DNA of 64,000 nucleotides from DAMCZI01 sp032095175 (GCA_032095175.1 DAMCZI010000004.1:62001-126000); one strand, 5' to 3'. Numbered from the stretch's first letter, positions 53,835 through 62,961 are shown. Numbers and translations are program-made. Notes: a model not told the origin generated them from the letters alone.

Positions 53835-53971
53835 CTTGCTTTGCTGGTTGAGAATAAAAATGTTTGAAATGCACTCCCTGCATTGATAAATCTGAATTAG
53901 CATGTTTACTTTATTTTGTAGAACATATGATTTAGTATGTTCAATATAAACCCCGCAACCAGCAAAGCAAG
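53835..53971. repeat. 16-bp inverted repeat between the two S-boxes
   Basis: CTTGCTTTGCTGGTTG (53835-53850) is perfectly complementary to CAACCAGCAAAGCAAG (53956-53971), with 105 bases between. It brackets the spacer region between the two riboswitches. Confidence 0.8.
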
Positions 53972-53994
53972 CAAAATGAAAATTAAATAGTCTA

Positions 53995-54099
53995 TCTTAT
54001 CAAGAGTGGCGGAGGGACTGGCCCAATGAAGCCCGGCAACCAGTATCATCATTAGATACCAGGTGCCAATTCCTGCGGTGAAAGCCGGTAGATGAGGAT
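53995..54099 (+). promoter_or_regulatory. SAM-I riboswitch (S-box), copy 2
   Basis: About 97% identical to copy 1 with a period of 327 bases; the three differences fall in the stem around GCGG/CCGG and its loop. No good separate promoter is seen, so it is likely the second switch in one leader. Confidence 0.97.
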
Positions 54100-54112
54100 G
54101 ATGTGTGCTTAT

Positions 54113-54141
54113 AAGCTCGTGGTATCCTCGAGCTTATTTTT
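54113..54141 (+). terminator. Terminator of S-box 2
   Basis: AAGCTCG (54113-54119) pairs with CGAGCTT (54129-54135), with inner GG/CC, followed by ATTTTTATT. Confidence 0.88.
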
Positions 54142-54170
54142 ATTAATCAAGTGTATTATATACAATCCAC

Positions 54171-54260
54171 AAAAATTCTTACATTCCATTTTTTCAAATA
54201 GCCCTGATGGATTGGTTCGACTCTAGGATGCTTGAAAGGACAGAATGTAATAGAATTTTT
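54171..54260 (+). terminator. Large hairpin just before metN
   Basis: AAAATTCTTACATTC (54172-54186) pairs with GAATGTAATAGAATTTT with two extra bases, and TTTCAA/TTGAAA adds an inner stem; a T-rich tail follows. It lies between S-box 2 and the metN start and could be a third termination or processing site. Confidence 0.5.
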
Positions 54261-54288
54261 GCATTGTATAGACAGCGGAGGTGAAATT

Positions 54289-55257
54289 ATGATTGAAATT
54301 ACAAATGTTAACAAAAGCTTTGAAGATTTTAAGGTTTTAAGCGATGTAAGCCTTAAAATAAACAAAGGTGAAATATTTGGCATCATCGGGCACAGCGGTG
54401 CAGGAAAATCAACACTTTTAAGATGTATCAATGGTCTTGAGGGCTATAACAGTGGAAGTATAAAGGTCCTAAATAAAGAGGTAGGAGGATTGAATACCAA
54501 AGAGATAAGAGAGCTTAGAAAGAATATTGGAATGATATTTCAAAACTTCAACCTTTTAAACTCCATAAGTGTATATCAAAATGTAGCTCTTCCCCTTGAG
54601 GTTTGGGGTAAAAACAAGGAAGAAATAAGGAAAAGAGTTACAGAGCTTATTAATCTTGTTGGGTTGGAAAGCAAGATGAATAGCAGTCCAAAGGAACTAA
54701 GCGGTGGTCAAAAGCAAAGAGTAGCAATTGCAAGGGCTCTTGCATTAAACCCAAGTATACTTTTATGTGATGAGGCAACTTCAGCATTAGATCCTAAAAC
54801 AACAAAATCTGTTTTACAGCTTCTTGAGGAAATAAATAAAAAGCTAAACATAACAATTGTCGTTGTAACCCATCAAATGGAAGTAGTAAAGCAGATATGC
54901 CACAGAATGGCGATTATGGAGGATGGGTTTGTTAAATGCCAGGGAACTGTAGATGAACTTTTTTTAAGGCCTGAGGAAACTTTAGAAAAACTCCTTGGTG
55001 AGGATACTCCTCTTGTTCAGAACGGAGTGAATGTAAAGATATTTTTCTCAAAGGATATAAGCCAGAAAAGTATAATAACCAAGATGGCAAGAGAGCTTGA
55101 TATAGACTTTTCAATAAACTGGGGAAGACTTGAAAAGTTTAGGGATGATGTTTTAGGAAGTCTTATTATAAACGTGGAAGAGAAGCACAGTAAAAGGGTT
55201 TTAGATTATCTAAACAGTAACTCAATATCCTGGGAGGTGGTAGACTGTGGAAATTAA
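54289..55257 (+). CDS. metN: Methionine ABC transporter, ATP-binding subunit
   Basis: 322 residues. Walker A GHSGAGKST (Lys40), the ABC signature LSGGQKQRVAIARAL and Walker B LLCDEATSALDP are intact. The C-terminal NIL (ferredoxin-like) domain, about 265-322, binds methionine and inhibits transport when it is plentiful. It energises methionine import with MetI and MetQ. The ATG at 54289 follows GGAGGTG; an earlier in-frame ATG at 54232 lies in the hairpin region without a site. Its stop overlaps the metI start by 11 bases. Controlled by two SAM riboswitches. Confidence 0.97.
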   Translation: MIEITNVNKSFEDFKVLSDVSLKINKGEIFGIIGHSGAGKSTLLRCINGLEGYNSGSIKVLNKEVGGLNTKEIRELRKNIGMIFQNFNLLNSISVYQNVALPLEVWGKNKEEIRKRVTELINLVGLESKMNSSPKELSGGQKQRVAIARALALNPSILLCDEATSALDPKTTKSVLQLLEEINKKLNITIVVVTHQMEVVKQICHRMAIMEDGFVKCQGTVDELFLRPEETLEKLLGEDTPLVQNGVNVKIFFSKDISQKSIITKMARELDIDFSINWGRLEKFRDDVLGSLIINVEEKHSKRVLDYLNSNSISWEVVDCGN

Positions 55258-55891
55258 AGGCATATTAGTTCCTGCATTATTTCAAACACTCTATATGGTA
55301 GGATTGTCTACCATATTTTCAGTGGCAATAGGATTTGTTTTATCATTGATTCTTGTTACCACCCAGGAAGGCGGATTAAAACCTAATAAATCTGTTTATG
55401 GCATATTAGATTTTATAATAAATATATTGCGTTCCTTCCCATTTATAATACTTATGATTGCTATTTTCCCATTCACTAAATTTATAGTTGGAAAAAGTAT
55501 TGGAACAACAGCAGCCATAGTTCCTCTGACAATAGGAGCATCACCCTTTGCAGCAAGGGTAATAGAGGGTGCCATGAAGGAGGTTGATTCAGGTCTTATT
55601 GAAGCAGCCAAATCCTTCGGAGCATCAACAAAACACATCCTTTTTAAAGTGCTGCTTAAGGAAGCTATGCCTTCAATAGTAAATGGAATTACACTGACCA
55701 TAATAAACCTTATCGGATACTCTGCAATGGCTGGAGCAGTAGGTGGAGGTGGTCTTGGAGACGTAGCTATAAAGTATGGATATTATAGGTTTAAAACCGA
55801 TATCATGGTTTACACAGTTATCATACTGATTCTTTTAGTACAGATAACACAGTATATAGGAAATGTTGTATATAAACGTTTGGCAAAATAG
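55247..55891 (+). CDS. metI: Methionine ABC transporter, permease subunit
   Basis: 214 residues with five membrane spans, the standard MetI size. The permease loop EAAKSFGASTKHILFKVLL that contacts MetN is present. GTG at 55247 overlaps the end of metN and follows GGGAGGTGG inside metN. It forms the transmembrane pore of the D-methionine/L-methionine importer. Confidence 0.96.
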   Translation: MEIKGILVPALFQTLYMVGLSTIFSVAIGFVLSLILVTTQEGGLKPNKSVYGILDFIINILRSFPFIILMIAIFPFTKFIVGKSIGTTAAIVPLTIGASPFAARVIEGAMKEVDSGLIEAAKSFGASTKHILFKVLLKEAMPSIVNGITLTIINLIGYSAMAGAVGGGGLGDVAIKYGYYRFKTDIMVYTVIILILLVQITQYIGNVVYKRLAK

Positions 55892-55906
55892 AGGAGGTAA
55901 TTTAAA

Positions 55907-56710
55907 ATGAAAAAATTATTAGCGTTATTACTTGTATTAACATCCCTTATAGGACTTTCAGCATGTGGTGGAACTCAAAAGGCTTCCACTGAAGCTAAAA
56001 AGGAAATAGTAATCGGAGCATCTCCACAACCACATAAGGAAATACTTGAAAAAGCAGCAGAACTTCTAGAAAAGGAAGGCTACAAGCTTAAAATAGTAGA
56101 ATTTACAGACTACGTAACACCAAATATAGCCCTTCAGGATGGGGATCTTGATGCTAACTTCTTTCAGCATATACCATACCTTGAAACCTTTAATAAGGAA
56201 AAGAATTTAAACCTTGATTATACAGTAAAGGTTCATTTAGAGCCACTTGGTCTTTATTCATCAAAGATAAAGGCTATAAAGGAATTAAAGGATGGAGCAG
56301 AAATTGCAATTCCAAATGATCCTACAAATGGTTCTAGAGCACTTAGAGTTCTTGAAGCAGCAGGGCTTATAAAGCTAAAGTCTTCTGAACTTGTTACAAA
56401 GCTTGATATAACAGAAAACCCAAAGAATATAAAGATAAATGAAATCGATGCTCCACAGCTTCCAAGAGTTCTTAGTGATGTTGATGCAGCAATTATAAAT
56501 ACAAACTACGCCCTAGAAGCAAAGCTCAATCCTAAATCAGATGCATTATTCTTAGAATCAAAGGATTCACCCTATGCAAACATAATTGCAGTTAGAAAGG
56601 AAGATAAGGATAAGGATTATATAAAGGCTCTTTCAAAGGTTTTAAACTCTGAGGAAATAAAGAAATTCATAGACGAAAAATATAACGGAGCCATAATACC
56701 TGCATTCTAA
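55907..56710 (+). CDS. metQ: Methionine-binding lipoprotein
   Basis: 267 residues. The lipoprotein signal has lipobox GLSAC (Cys20), so the protein is anchored outside and captures methionine for MetNI. The NLPA/MetQ signature (IVIGASPQPHKEILEKA and ANFFQHIPYLE) is present, and the fold is of the periplasmic-binding type. GGAGG precedes the ATG 16 bases after metI. A very long hairpin closes the operon. Confidence 0.97.
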   Translation: MKKLLALLLVLTSLIGLSACGGTQKASTEAKKEIVIGASPQPHKEILEKAAELLEKEGYKLKIVEFTDYVTPNIALQDGDLDANFFQHIPYLETFNKEKNLNLDYTVKVHLEPLGLYSSKIKAIKELKDGAEIAIPNDPTNGSRALRVLEAAGLIKLKSSELVTKLDITENPKNIKINEIDAPQLPRVLSDVDAAIINTNYALEAKLNPKSDALFLESKDSPYANIIAVRKEDKDKDYIKALSKVLNSEEIKKFIDEKYNGAIIPAF

Positions 56711-56719
56711 AGTTGAGTC

Positions 56720-56808
56720 AAGTGCCGGGCATGTGGCAAGTGGCAAGTTGTATGATGCTGAAAAAACCAGCATCATACAACTTGCCACTTGCCATGTGCC
56801 CGGCACTT
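56720..56808. terminator. 41-bp-arm hairpin after metQ
   Basis: Arms 56720-56760 and 56768-56808 are complementary over 41 bases with only two mismatches, around a 7-base loop. The tail is not U-rich on the + strand (CTTATTATTTT). It shares GTGGCAAGTT with the hairpin at 23462-23533. Confidence 0.9.
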
Positions 56809-56857
56809 CTTATTATTTTATGGGAATGTTATAATATTAATATTGAAATTTTAATAT

Positions 56858-56971
56858 ATTAATCGCACTAAAGATTTTACATTGGGTACTGTGCGATTAA
56901 TGAATCAAGGAATATGATTTCGCGTAAATGTTTAGGGTCGAGCAATGTAGAATCATTTACGCGAAACATAT
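56858..56971 (+). repeat. Two-hairpin element, best-preserved copy
   Basis: Hairpin 1 is perfect: ATTAATCGCAC (56858-56868) with GTGCGATTAAT (56891-56901). Hairpin 2: TTTCGCGTAAATG (56918-56930) with CATTTACGCGAAA (56954-56966). Loop 1 GATTTTACATTG (56873-56884) pairs with CAATGTAGAATC (56943-56954) along all 12 bases with one G-U. It lies between the metQ hairpin and the SNF2 gene. Confidence 0.9.
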
Positions 56972-57035
56972 AAACCGTTTTATTTCCTTATATATAGGCA
57001 ATAATTACACTAAAAACATTTGAGGTGAATTCAGT

Positions 57036-60000
57036 TTGTTTAAAATTACAGATGATTTAATAAAGGATATAAGTGAACCTCGTTTTTATAGTAGAGGGGT
57101 TCAATACTACAAACAAAACATGGTAAAGCATGTAGATGTAAAAAAGTCATCAAATTACATATTCGAAACTAAAATGCGTATTACTGCAAAAGTAAAATCC
57201 TCTTTTTTTGAAGATTATGAGGTAGAGGTATGCATAGACGAAAAGGAAGGAATAGAAGAGATGTATTGCTCCTGTGATGCTTTCCATAGTTATTGTGATT
57301 ATAAGCATCCCTGTAAGCATATAGTTGCTGTACTGCTAAAATATGTTCATGAGATTGAAAAATCACGAAATGTAATTCCCCTTTCCATACCAGCACAGCC
57401 AGGAAAAGCATCAAAAATCATCGCTATGTTAAAATCTGATTCCTCTATTGATGCTTCAAAAATAGCTCCCATAAAGCTTGATGTAAAATATACCCTTGAA
57501 ACCGGGTATAACAGTTACTCATATATTGAATTTCTTATTGGAGAAAGAAAAACCTATGTAATAAGAAATATAAGGGAGTTCTTAACCGTTATCAGAGATG
57601 GAAGAGAACCACATGTTTTTGGCAAAAATTTTGTTTATAACCCCTCAAGGCATTATTTTAAAGAAGATGATAAGAAGCTTATTAACTTCTTAATGGAACT
57701 GTATGAAATAAATCAAAACATAGATGGACACTTTTATTCCTATGGCAATAACAAAAAAATATTTAGCGGGAAAAAGCTATTCTTAACAGATGCTCAGATC
57801 CCAAGGTTCTTTGAATTAATAAAGGATAAAATAATAACAGCCCAAATAGGAAGCAGCCTATATAATGATGTAAGCATCATAATGGATAGTCTTCCCCTTG
57901 CCTTTCAGCTAAGGGAAGATAACGATGCACTGCTTCTTTCATATAAGGAAGGTATGCCCATCCCCCTTACTTATTTCGGTACACAATTTTTTTATAATGG
58001 AAACATATATTGCCTTGATGAAAAACAGCGTACTGCCTACATACCTATCCATAATGTTTTTTCATCAGAAGGAACGGATTCTGAAATAGCATTTACAAAA
58101 TCAGAAAGCGCTCAGATAGCATCATATATACTTCCAATGCTTAGAAACGCTGGCTCTACCATAAGCATAGACAAAGAACTTGAAAGTGAGTTTTACGAAG
58201 AACCCTTAATAATACAACTGTATCTTGATAAAATAGAAGATAGTATTGCTACAGAGGTTAAGTTCAATTATGGAGATATCTCCCTTAATCCTTTAGATGA
58301 TGGCTCCCTAAAGAATAGCAATGGTATATTGATAAGAAATATTCCAAGTGAAGAAATTTTCATCACCAAGTTGAATTCCTATGGATTTATAAATATGGGT
58401 TTAAAATATATACTTCATTCAGAAGATAAAATAGTAGATTTTCTATATCATGGAGTGTCTCAATTTCAAGAGATTTGCGATGTTTACTATTCTGAATCCT
58501 TTAAAAACATAAAACTCTACAGACAATCCAGTTATAAATCCAGCATAAGGCTTAATGATAGTGATATGCTTGAGTTTTCTTTTAGTATTGAAGGTATTGA
58601 TAAGAAGGAACTAGTTAATATCTTTAATTCCATAAAGAGTAAGAAAAAGTACTACAAATTAAAATCTGGGGGCTTCGTTTCCCTTGAGGAAAAAGAATTA
58701 AGAGAAATAGTTGAACTGGTTGATACCCTTGACATTAAGGATAATAATCTTTTAAAGGACAAAATTTTAATATCAAAGCATAACTCCCTTTTTATAGATC
58801 AATATCTAAAGGATAATGAAATATCCTTTGTAGAAAGAAACAAGAAATTTAGAGAAATGGTATCAAACATAAGGGATGTACAGGAGCTTGATTTTGAGGT
58901 TCCTAAGGATCTTCAGTCTATTTTAAGAGGCTATCAAAAGATAGGTTTTAAATGGATGAAGACCCTTGCGACATATGGATTTGGCGGTATTCTTGCCGAT
59001 GAAATGGGCCTTGGAAAAACCCTTCAAGCCATTAGCTTTTTACTATCTGAGGTTACAGAGAACTCAACTGATAAGAAGCCTTCCCTGGTTGTTGCTCCTA
59101 CGTCTCTTGTATACAACTGGCAAAGTGAAATAGAAAGATTTGCTCCTAAGTTAAAGAGCGTCGTAATATCCGGTCCAAAATCCGAGAGAGGTGAGCTGTT
59201 AAAGGAAATCAATGATGCAGATATAGTTATAACCTCCTACACTCTCTTAAGAAGAGATATAGATGAATACTCCACCACTGATTTTGGTTATTTTATAATA
59301 GATGAAGCCCAAAACATTAAAAATCCAAATTCACAAAATGCCAAGTGTGTTAAAGAAATTAAAGCTAAAGCCTTCTTTGCACTGACAGGAACCCCACTTG
59401 AGAATTCGATATCAGATCTTTGGTCTATTTTTGATTTTATAATGCCTGGCTATCTGTATTCCCAGGGGAAGTTTGTAAGAAGATATGAAACTCCAATCAT
59501 TAAGGGAAAGGACACTAAAGTCCTTGAAGAATTAAACAAACGAATAAGACCATTTATATTAAGAAGACTTAAAGCAGAAGTAGTAACTGAACTTCCTCCA
59601 AAAATAGAGCAAAGGATAACCGTTGAAATGACTCAGGAGCAGAAGGAAATATATTTGGCTTATCTTGAGGCAACAAAAAATGAAATTAATAGCCAAATAG
59701 AAAGCAATGGTCTTGAGAAAAGCAGAATAAGGGTAATTGCTGCACTAACAAGACTAAGACAAATATGCTGTGATCCTTCTACCTTTATAGATAATTATGG
59801 TGGTGAAAGCGGAAAAATCAATGCATTAATAGATTTATTGGATGAAATTATATCAGGTGGACATAGGGTTTTACTTTTTTCACAATTTACATCAACCTTG
59901 AAAAATATAGAAAAGCTCCTTATTAAAAATGAAATTGGCTATAAATATCTTGATGGTTCAACCAAATCTGAAGATAGAATGCGTCTTGTAAATGAATTCA

Positions 60001-60332
60001 ACAGCGGAGATGGTAGTGTATTCCTTATTTCATTAAAGGCAGGAGGAACAGGTCTAAACCTCACAGGTGCAGATGTAGTTATTCATTTTGATCCCTGGTG
60101 GAATCCTGCTGCAGAAGACCAGGCAACGGACCGTGCTCATAGAATAGGTCAAAGCAAAACTGTTGAGGTTATAAAGCTTATAACCAAGGGCACCATAGAA
60201 GAGAAAATATTTAATTTACAGACCAAGAAAAAGGCGCTTATAAAAAATATTATCGACAATAACGAGACAAGTACTTCCTTAATCTCAAATATGACAAAGG
60301 AAGAGATTGAAGAACTTCTATCAGTAAAATAG
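57036..60332 (+). CDS. SWIM-domain SNF2-family DNA/RNA helicase
   Basis: 1098 residues. An N-terminal SWIM zinc finger (C-x-C then C-x-H, about residues 76-100), a long bacterial SNF2 N-terminal region, then the SNF2 ATPase: motif I ADEMGLGKT (Lys661), DEAQ box near 756, and the C-terminal helicase half ending with the motif VI-like QATDRAHRIGQ. It should translocate on double-stranded nucleic acid and remodel complexes with RNA polymerase or repair proteins. TTG at 57036 follows GAGGTG. Monocistronic, closed by a strong terminator. Confidence 0.95.
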   Translation: MFKITDDLIKDISEPRFYSRGVQYYKQNMVKHVDVKKSSNYIFETKMRITAKVKSSFFEDYEVEVCIDEKEGIEEMYCSCDAFHSYCDYKHPCKHIVAVLLKYVHEIEKSRNVIPLSIPAQPGKASKIIAMLKSDSSIDASKIAPIKLDVKYTLETGYNSYSYIEFLIGERKTYVIRNIREFLTVIRDGREPHVFGKNFVYNPSRHYFKEDDKKLINFLMELYEINQNIDGHFYSYGNNKKIFSGKKLFLTDAQIPRFFELIKDKIITAQIGSSLYNDVSIIMDSLPLAFQLREDNDALLLSYKEGMPIPLTYFGTQFFYNGNIYCLDEKQRTAYIPIHNVFSSEGTDSEIAFTKSESAQIASYILPMLRNAGSTISIDKELESEFYEEPLIIQLYLDKIEDSIATEVKFNYGDISLNPLDDGSLKNSNGILIRNIPSEEIFITKLNSYGFINMGLKYILHSEDKIVDFLYHGVSQFQEICDVYYSESFKNIKLYRQSSYKSSIRLNDSDMLEFSFSIEGIDKKELVNIFNSIKSKKKYYKLKSGGFVSLEEKELREIVELVDTLDIKDNNLLKDKILISKHNSLFIDQYLKDNEISFVERNKKFREMVSNIRDVQELDFEVPKDLQSILRGYQKIGFKWMKTLATYGFGGILADEMGLGKTLQAISFLLSEVTENSTDKKPSLVVAPTSLVYNWQSEIERFAPKLKSVVISGPKSERGELLKEINDADIVITSYTLLRRDIDEYSTTDFGYFIIDEAQNIKNPNSQNAKCVKEIKAKAFFALTGTPLENSISDLWSIFDFIMPGYLYSQGKFVRRYETPIIKGKDTKVLEELNKRIRPFILRRLKAEVVTELPPKIEQRITVEMTQEQKEIYLAYLEATKNEINSQIESNGLEKSRIRVIAALTRLRQICCDPSTFIDNYGGESGKINALIDLLDEIISGGHRVLLFSQFTSTLKNIEKLLIKNEIGYKYLDGSTKSEDRMRLVNEFNSGDGSVFLISLKAGGTGLNLTGADVVIHFDPWWNPAAEDQATDRAHRIGQSKTVEVIKLITKGTIEEKIFNLQTKKKALIKNIIDNNETSTSLISNMTKEEIEELLSVK

Positions 60333-60339
60333 ACATAAA

Positions 60340-60375
60340 AAAGGCATCCTCAGCTTTTTAACTGAGGATGCCTTT
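60340..60375. terminator. Strong bidirectional terminator
   Basis: A perfect 14-bp stem AAAGGCATCCTCAG/CTGAGGATGCCTTT between convergent genes. Confidence 0.9.
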
Positions 60376-60398
60376 ATGCATAAGAGGTTTAATACGCC

Positions 60399-61427
60399 TT
60401 ATTTATTAACTACAATTTTTATCGCATTTCCCTTTGGTGGTATACCTGTAGTAACATTTCCACCATAGTAAGCGTTAACTTCAACTCCGGACTTTAAGCA
60501 ATCGATTGCTAAATCTCTTCCATCCTTTGCACTCACAATGCTTGTCTTCTCTGATACAATAAGATTTATTTCATCATATCCATAATCACCAAGCTTATTC
60601 CCACTAAGAAGTATCACAACTTCTTTTTTTCCATCGTTTTCAAATACTTTTACATCCTCTATTTTACCTTCTGTTGCCCATTCAATTTTTTTATCTGAAT
60701 CATTAGAAAGTACAACTATCTTTGCTGCTGGAGCCATTGGAGGCATGCTCTTTGTAACTGCTCCTTCATAGTATCCATAAATCATACTTCCTTCTTTAAT
60801 ATCATCCTTTGTTAATTCTTCTCCTGTTAAATAATCAACTATCTCTGTTTCCTCTCCAATTGCAAGCATTATTTTATTATTTGCTGCATCTCCTATTGCT
60901 TCTCCTTGAACATACGCAAGTAAGAAAGTTTTAACGTCTGTTATTTTCTTAATCTCTCCATATATACCTGCAGCATATTCATCCTTAGCCTGCTTTACTA
61001 CTATCTTCTTTGCAACCCCTATTGGAGGTACGCTTCTTGTTACTCTTCCTTCATAGTATGCTGTAACAGCAACATCCGTCTTTAATGCATTAACAGTAAG
61101 TTTTTTACCAGTTTCATAATCAATTATATCTGTACTTGGAGCAATAATAAGCTTTATTATATCATATCCACCGAGTTTACCTGATGCAGCCTTTCCCTCA
61201 ACGAAAATTGATGCATCCTTTCCTGCCTCAACAGCTGTTATAATTCCATCGGTAGCCATATACTTATCCTGCCAAACCTCATCCTTTTTATCAGTTTTAT
61301 TTTCAAACTGATTTATTCCATTGGTTAGCATGTTTGTACCATCAAATTTTGCAAAACCCTGTATGGATGATGTCGCGACCATACCTGCAATAAGCAAAGC
61401 TCCCACTATCTTTCTTTTATGTTTCAC
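60399..61427 (-). CDS. Exported protein with three internal repeats
   Basis: 342 residues. A signal peptide (basic start, hydrophobic core to about 26) is followed by a linker and three copies of a repeat of about 75-85 residues, each ending in a conserved pattern of the form YYxGxVTxxxPPxGxAxKIVV (near 160, 245 and 335). Each repeat has a GxYDxIxLIxxxxTxIxDxxTG-type beginning. I know no named family; a cell-surface or secreted binding role is plausible. GTG at 61427 follows a GGGGGGAG site. Convergent with the SNF2 gene. Confidence 0.75.
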   Translation of the reverse strand: MKHKRKIVGALLIAGMVATSSIQGFAKFDGTNMLTNGINQFENKTDKKDEVWQDKYMATDGIITAVEAGKDASIFVEGKAASGKLGGYDIIKLIIAPSTDIIDYETGKKLTVNALKTDVAVTAYYEGRVTRSVPPIGVAKKIVVKQAKDEYAAGIYGEIKKITDVKTFLLAYVQGEAIGDAANNKIMLAIGEETEIVDYLTGEELTKDDIKEGSMIYGYYEGAVTKSMPPMAPAAKIVVLSNDSDKKIEWATEGKIEDVKVFENDGKKEVVILLSGNKLGDYGYDEINLIVSEKTSIVSAKDGRDLAIDCLKSGVEVNAYYGGNVTTGIPPKGNAIKIVVNK

Positions 61428-61740
61428 TGGAACTCCCCCCTAATATTTCTATTAGCATAAACGGACTTTACCAATCCCTTAACTTCTACCTATATGACGA
61501 TATAAATATGAAAAAGGTTCCATCAATATATGATTTTATTTAACAATTAATGATTATTTTAGCACCAACTTCTCCTATATATAATATATTATATTTTATA
61601 CTTTTAATCTACTGCTTTTACATTGTATTAATAAAAATTAAAAAATCCTTCCCATTGCAACATTTTTTTCTAAAATAAAAATTATCCGTCACTTATATTA
61701 AGAGAAGGATAACTTTTGATTAAGCTGCTCCGTTTTCACT
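61428..61740. other. Intergenic region
   Basis: 313 AT-rich bases. Only a weak terminator at 61682-61712 is supported; the promoter of the three-repeat protein gene must lie here but is not clear. Confidence 0.5.
61682..61712 (-). terminator. Weak terminator of the DUF4003 gene
   Basis: TTATCC/GGATAA (6-7 bp) with a 19-base loop; on the - strand a TTTTTA tail follows. Confidence 0.45.
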
Positions 61741-62739
61741 TTATGAATTTGCAGATGAAGATGCTGCAGCTGTACTAGCTGCACAGGCTGCAACAATTGC
61801 TGCTTGCTGCTGAGCAATTATAATTGCATTTATACTATTGCTTAAGGCTACCTGTAAAATTCCTTTTTTAATATTATCTATGTAAAAATCTGCTACTAAA
61901 TTTGAAGCCAATATCGTTCTCATTGATTTGTCAAGACTCCAAAAGCCGTACCCATCCTTTTCATATATGTAATCATAAACCTCCGTTACTTCATTTACGA
62001 TCTTGTCTGTATCAGAGCTTATAAGCGTTAAAACACCAATAGAAGCTAATCCACTATACTGAAGCTTACATTTGTTATCCTTTAAGCCATGATATATTCT
62101 TGAAGCCTTGCTGCACTTTTCCTCAACATCTTCTTCTCCCAATGCTAAAATATGCGATAGGGTTTGAAGATCATTTCCTTTATAGAATCCTGATCCATTT
62201 AATGTGTTATAGCATTCCTCTATTTTTATTGATGTTTGTGAAACATCTAAATCAGTAGTAGCTAGTAATGCTGCAAAAACATAATCATCAACAGATGTTA
62301 ACCAATAATGATTCTCCTTCATCCTCTGATAGAACTGCTTCATCCTATTAATTGCATAATCCCAATTGCCCCTATCCACTTCCTTAGCTATGGTATAGCA
62401 GGCTAGTGGCAAGTACTGGCTATTCTTAAACTTTTCCGCTCTCAACTTGTCATAAACTGCTAAAATACTTTTAAAGGATTCTTTATAATCCTCCTCAAGA
62501 GATAAAAGATTGGCTAAAATAAATGCATTTGTTCCTCTAAAATAAGAGGTAAATCCAGTTTCATCCTTAATATGCTTTCTAATCTCCTTAATAGTATCTA
62601 TATTAACCATTCTCCCCTTTAAAGCATTAGACATAGCCACTAAATGCTTTAACAAATTGTACTCCATCTTAAATGAACCCTTAAGAGTATGATAATTCTC
62701 AACCATTAAATCAACCTTTTGCAATAATAAAGCTTCCAC
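61741..62739 (-). CDS. DUF4003 family protein
   Basis: 332 residues, mainly helical, matching the DUF4003 family of Firmicutes in length and layout (an N-terminal four-helix part, a middle with TGFTSYFRGTNAF, and an Ala/Ser-rich tail). No catalytic or membrane motif is evident apart from a mildly hydrophobic C-terminus. GTG at 62739 follows GAGGGGG. The function of the family is unknown. Confidence 0.85.
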   Translation of the reverse strand: MEALLLQKVDLMVENYHTLKGSFKMEYNLLKHLVAMSNALKGRMVNIDTIKEIRKHIKDETGFTSYFRGTNAFILANLLSLEEDYKESFKSILAVYDKLRAEKFKNSQYLPLACYTIAKEVDRGNWDYAINRMKQFYQRMKENHYWLTSVDDYVFAALLATTDLDVSQTSIKIEECYNTLNGSGFYKGNDLQTLSHILALGEEDVEEKCSKASRIYHGLKDNKCKLQYSGLASIGVLTLISSDTDKIVNEVTEVYDYIYEKDGYGFWSLDKSMRTILASNLVADFYIDNIKKGILQVALSNSINAIIIAQQQAAIVAACAASTAAASSSANS

Positions 62740-62770
62740 ATAAATCCCCCTCTTTATTTTTTTAAGAATT

Positions 62771-62890
62771 TTATAATAACTTTTCTTTTGTTATTATAAA
62801 GCTAAGCTGTTCAATCTCATTTTTGTCAAAAGCATTTATCTTAAAGGAGTCACCTGAGGGCTCCCTAATAAAACCAAGCTTTTCTATCAT
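62771..62890 (-). pseudogene. GNAT acetyltransferase remnant (3' end)
   Basis: Reads SLRMIEKLGFIREP and continues to a stop, the typical end of a RimJ-type acetyltransferase, but an in-frame stop lies just before it and no start or ribosome binding site is present. The 5' part of the gene is gone. Confidence 0.65.
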
Positions 62891-62961
62891 TCTTAAGCTT
62901 ATCTATTATTATCATAACACCCAGTCTGCACCTTTTCTAGCTTAAAAGCATAAAAGCAGTA

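Noticed and set aside
53641..53886. ORFs on both strands across the first SAM riboswitch
   Set aside because: The sequence is fully explained by the structured RNA and its terminator.
53905..53931. A possible second promoter (TTTACT and TATGAT) before S-box 2
   Set aside because: The spacing is only 15 bases and the hexamers are weak, so I treat the two riboswitches as one leader.
54201..54240. A tRNA-like GGTTCGACTC segment before metN
   Set aside because: No acceptor, D or anticodon arms can be built around it; it is part of a larger hairpin.
56840..56990. A target-site duplication around the element at 56858
   Set aside because: Only short AT-rich matches (4-5 bases) flank it, which are expected by chance.
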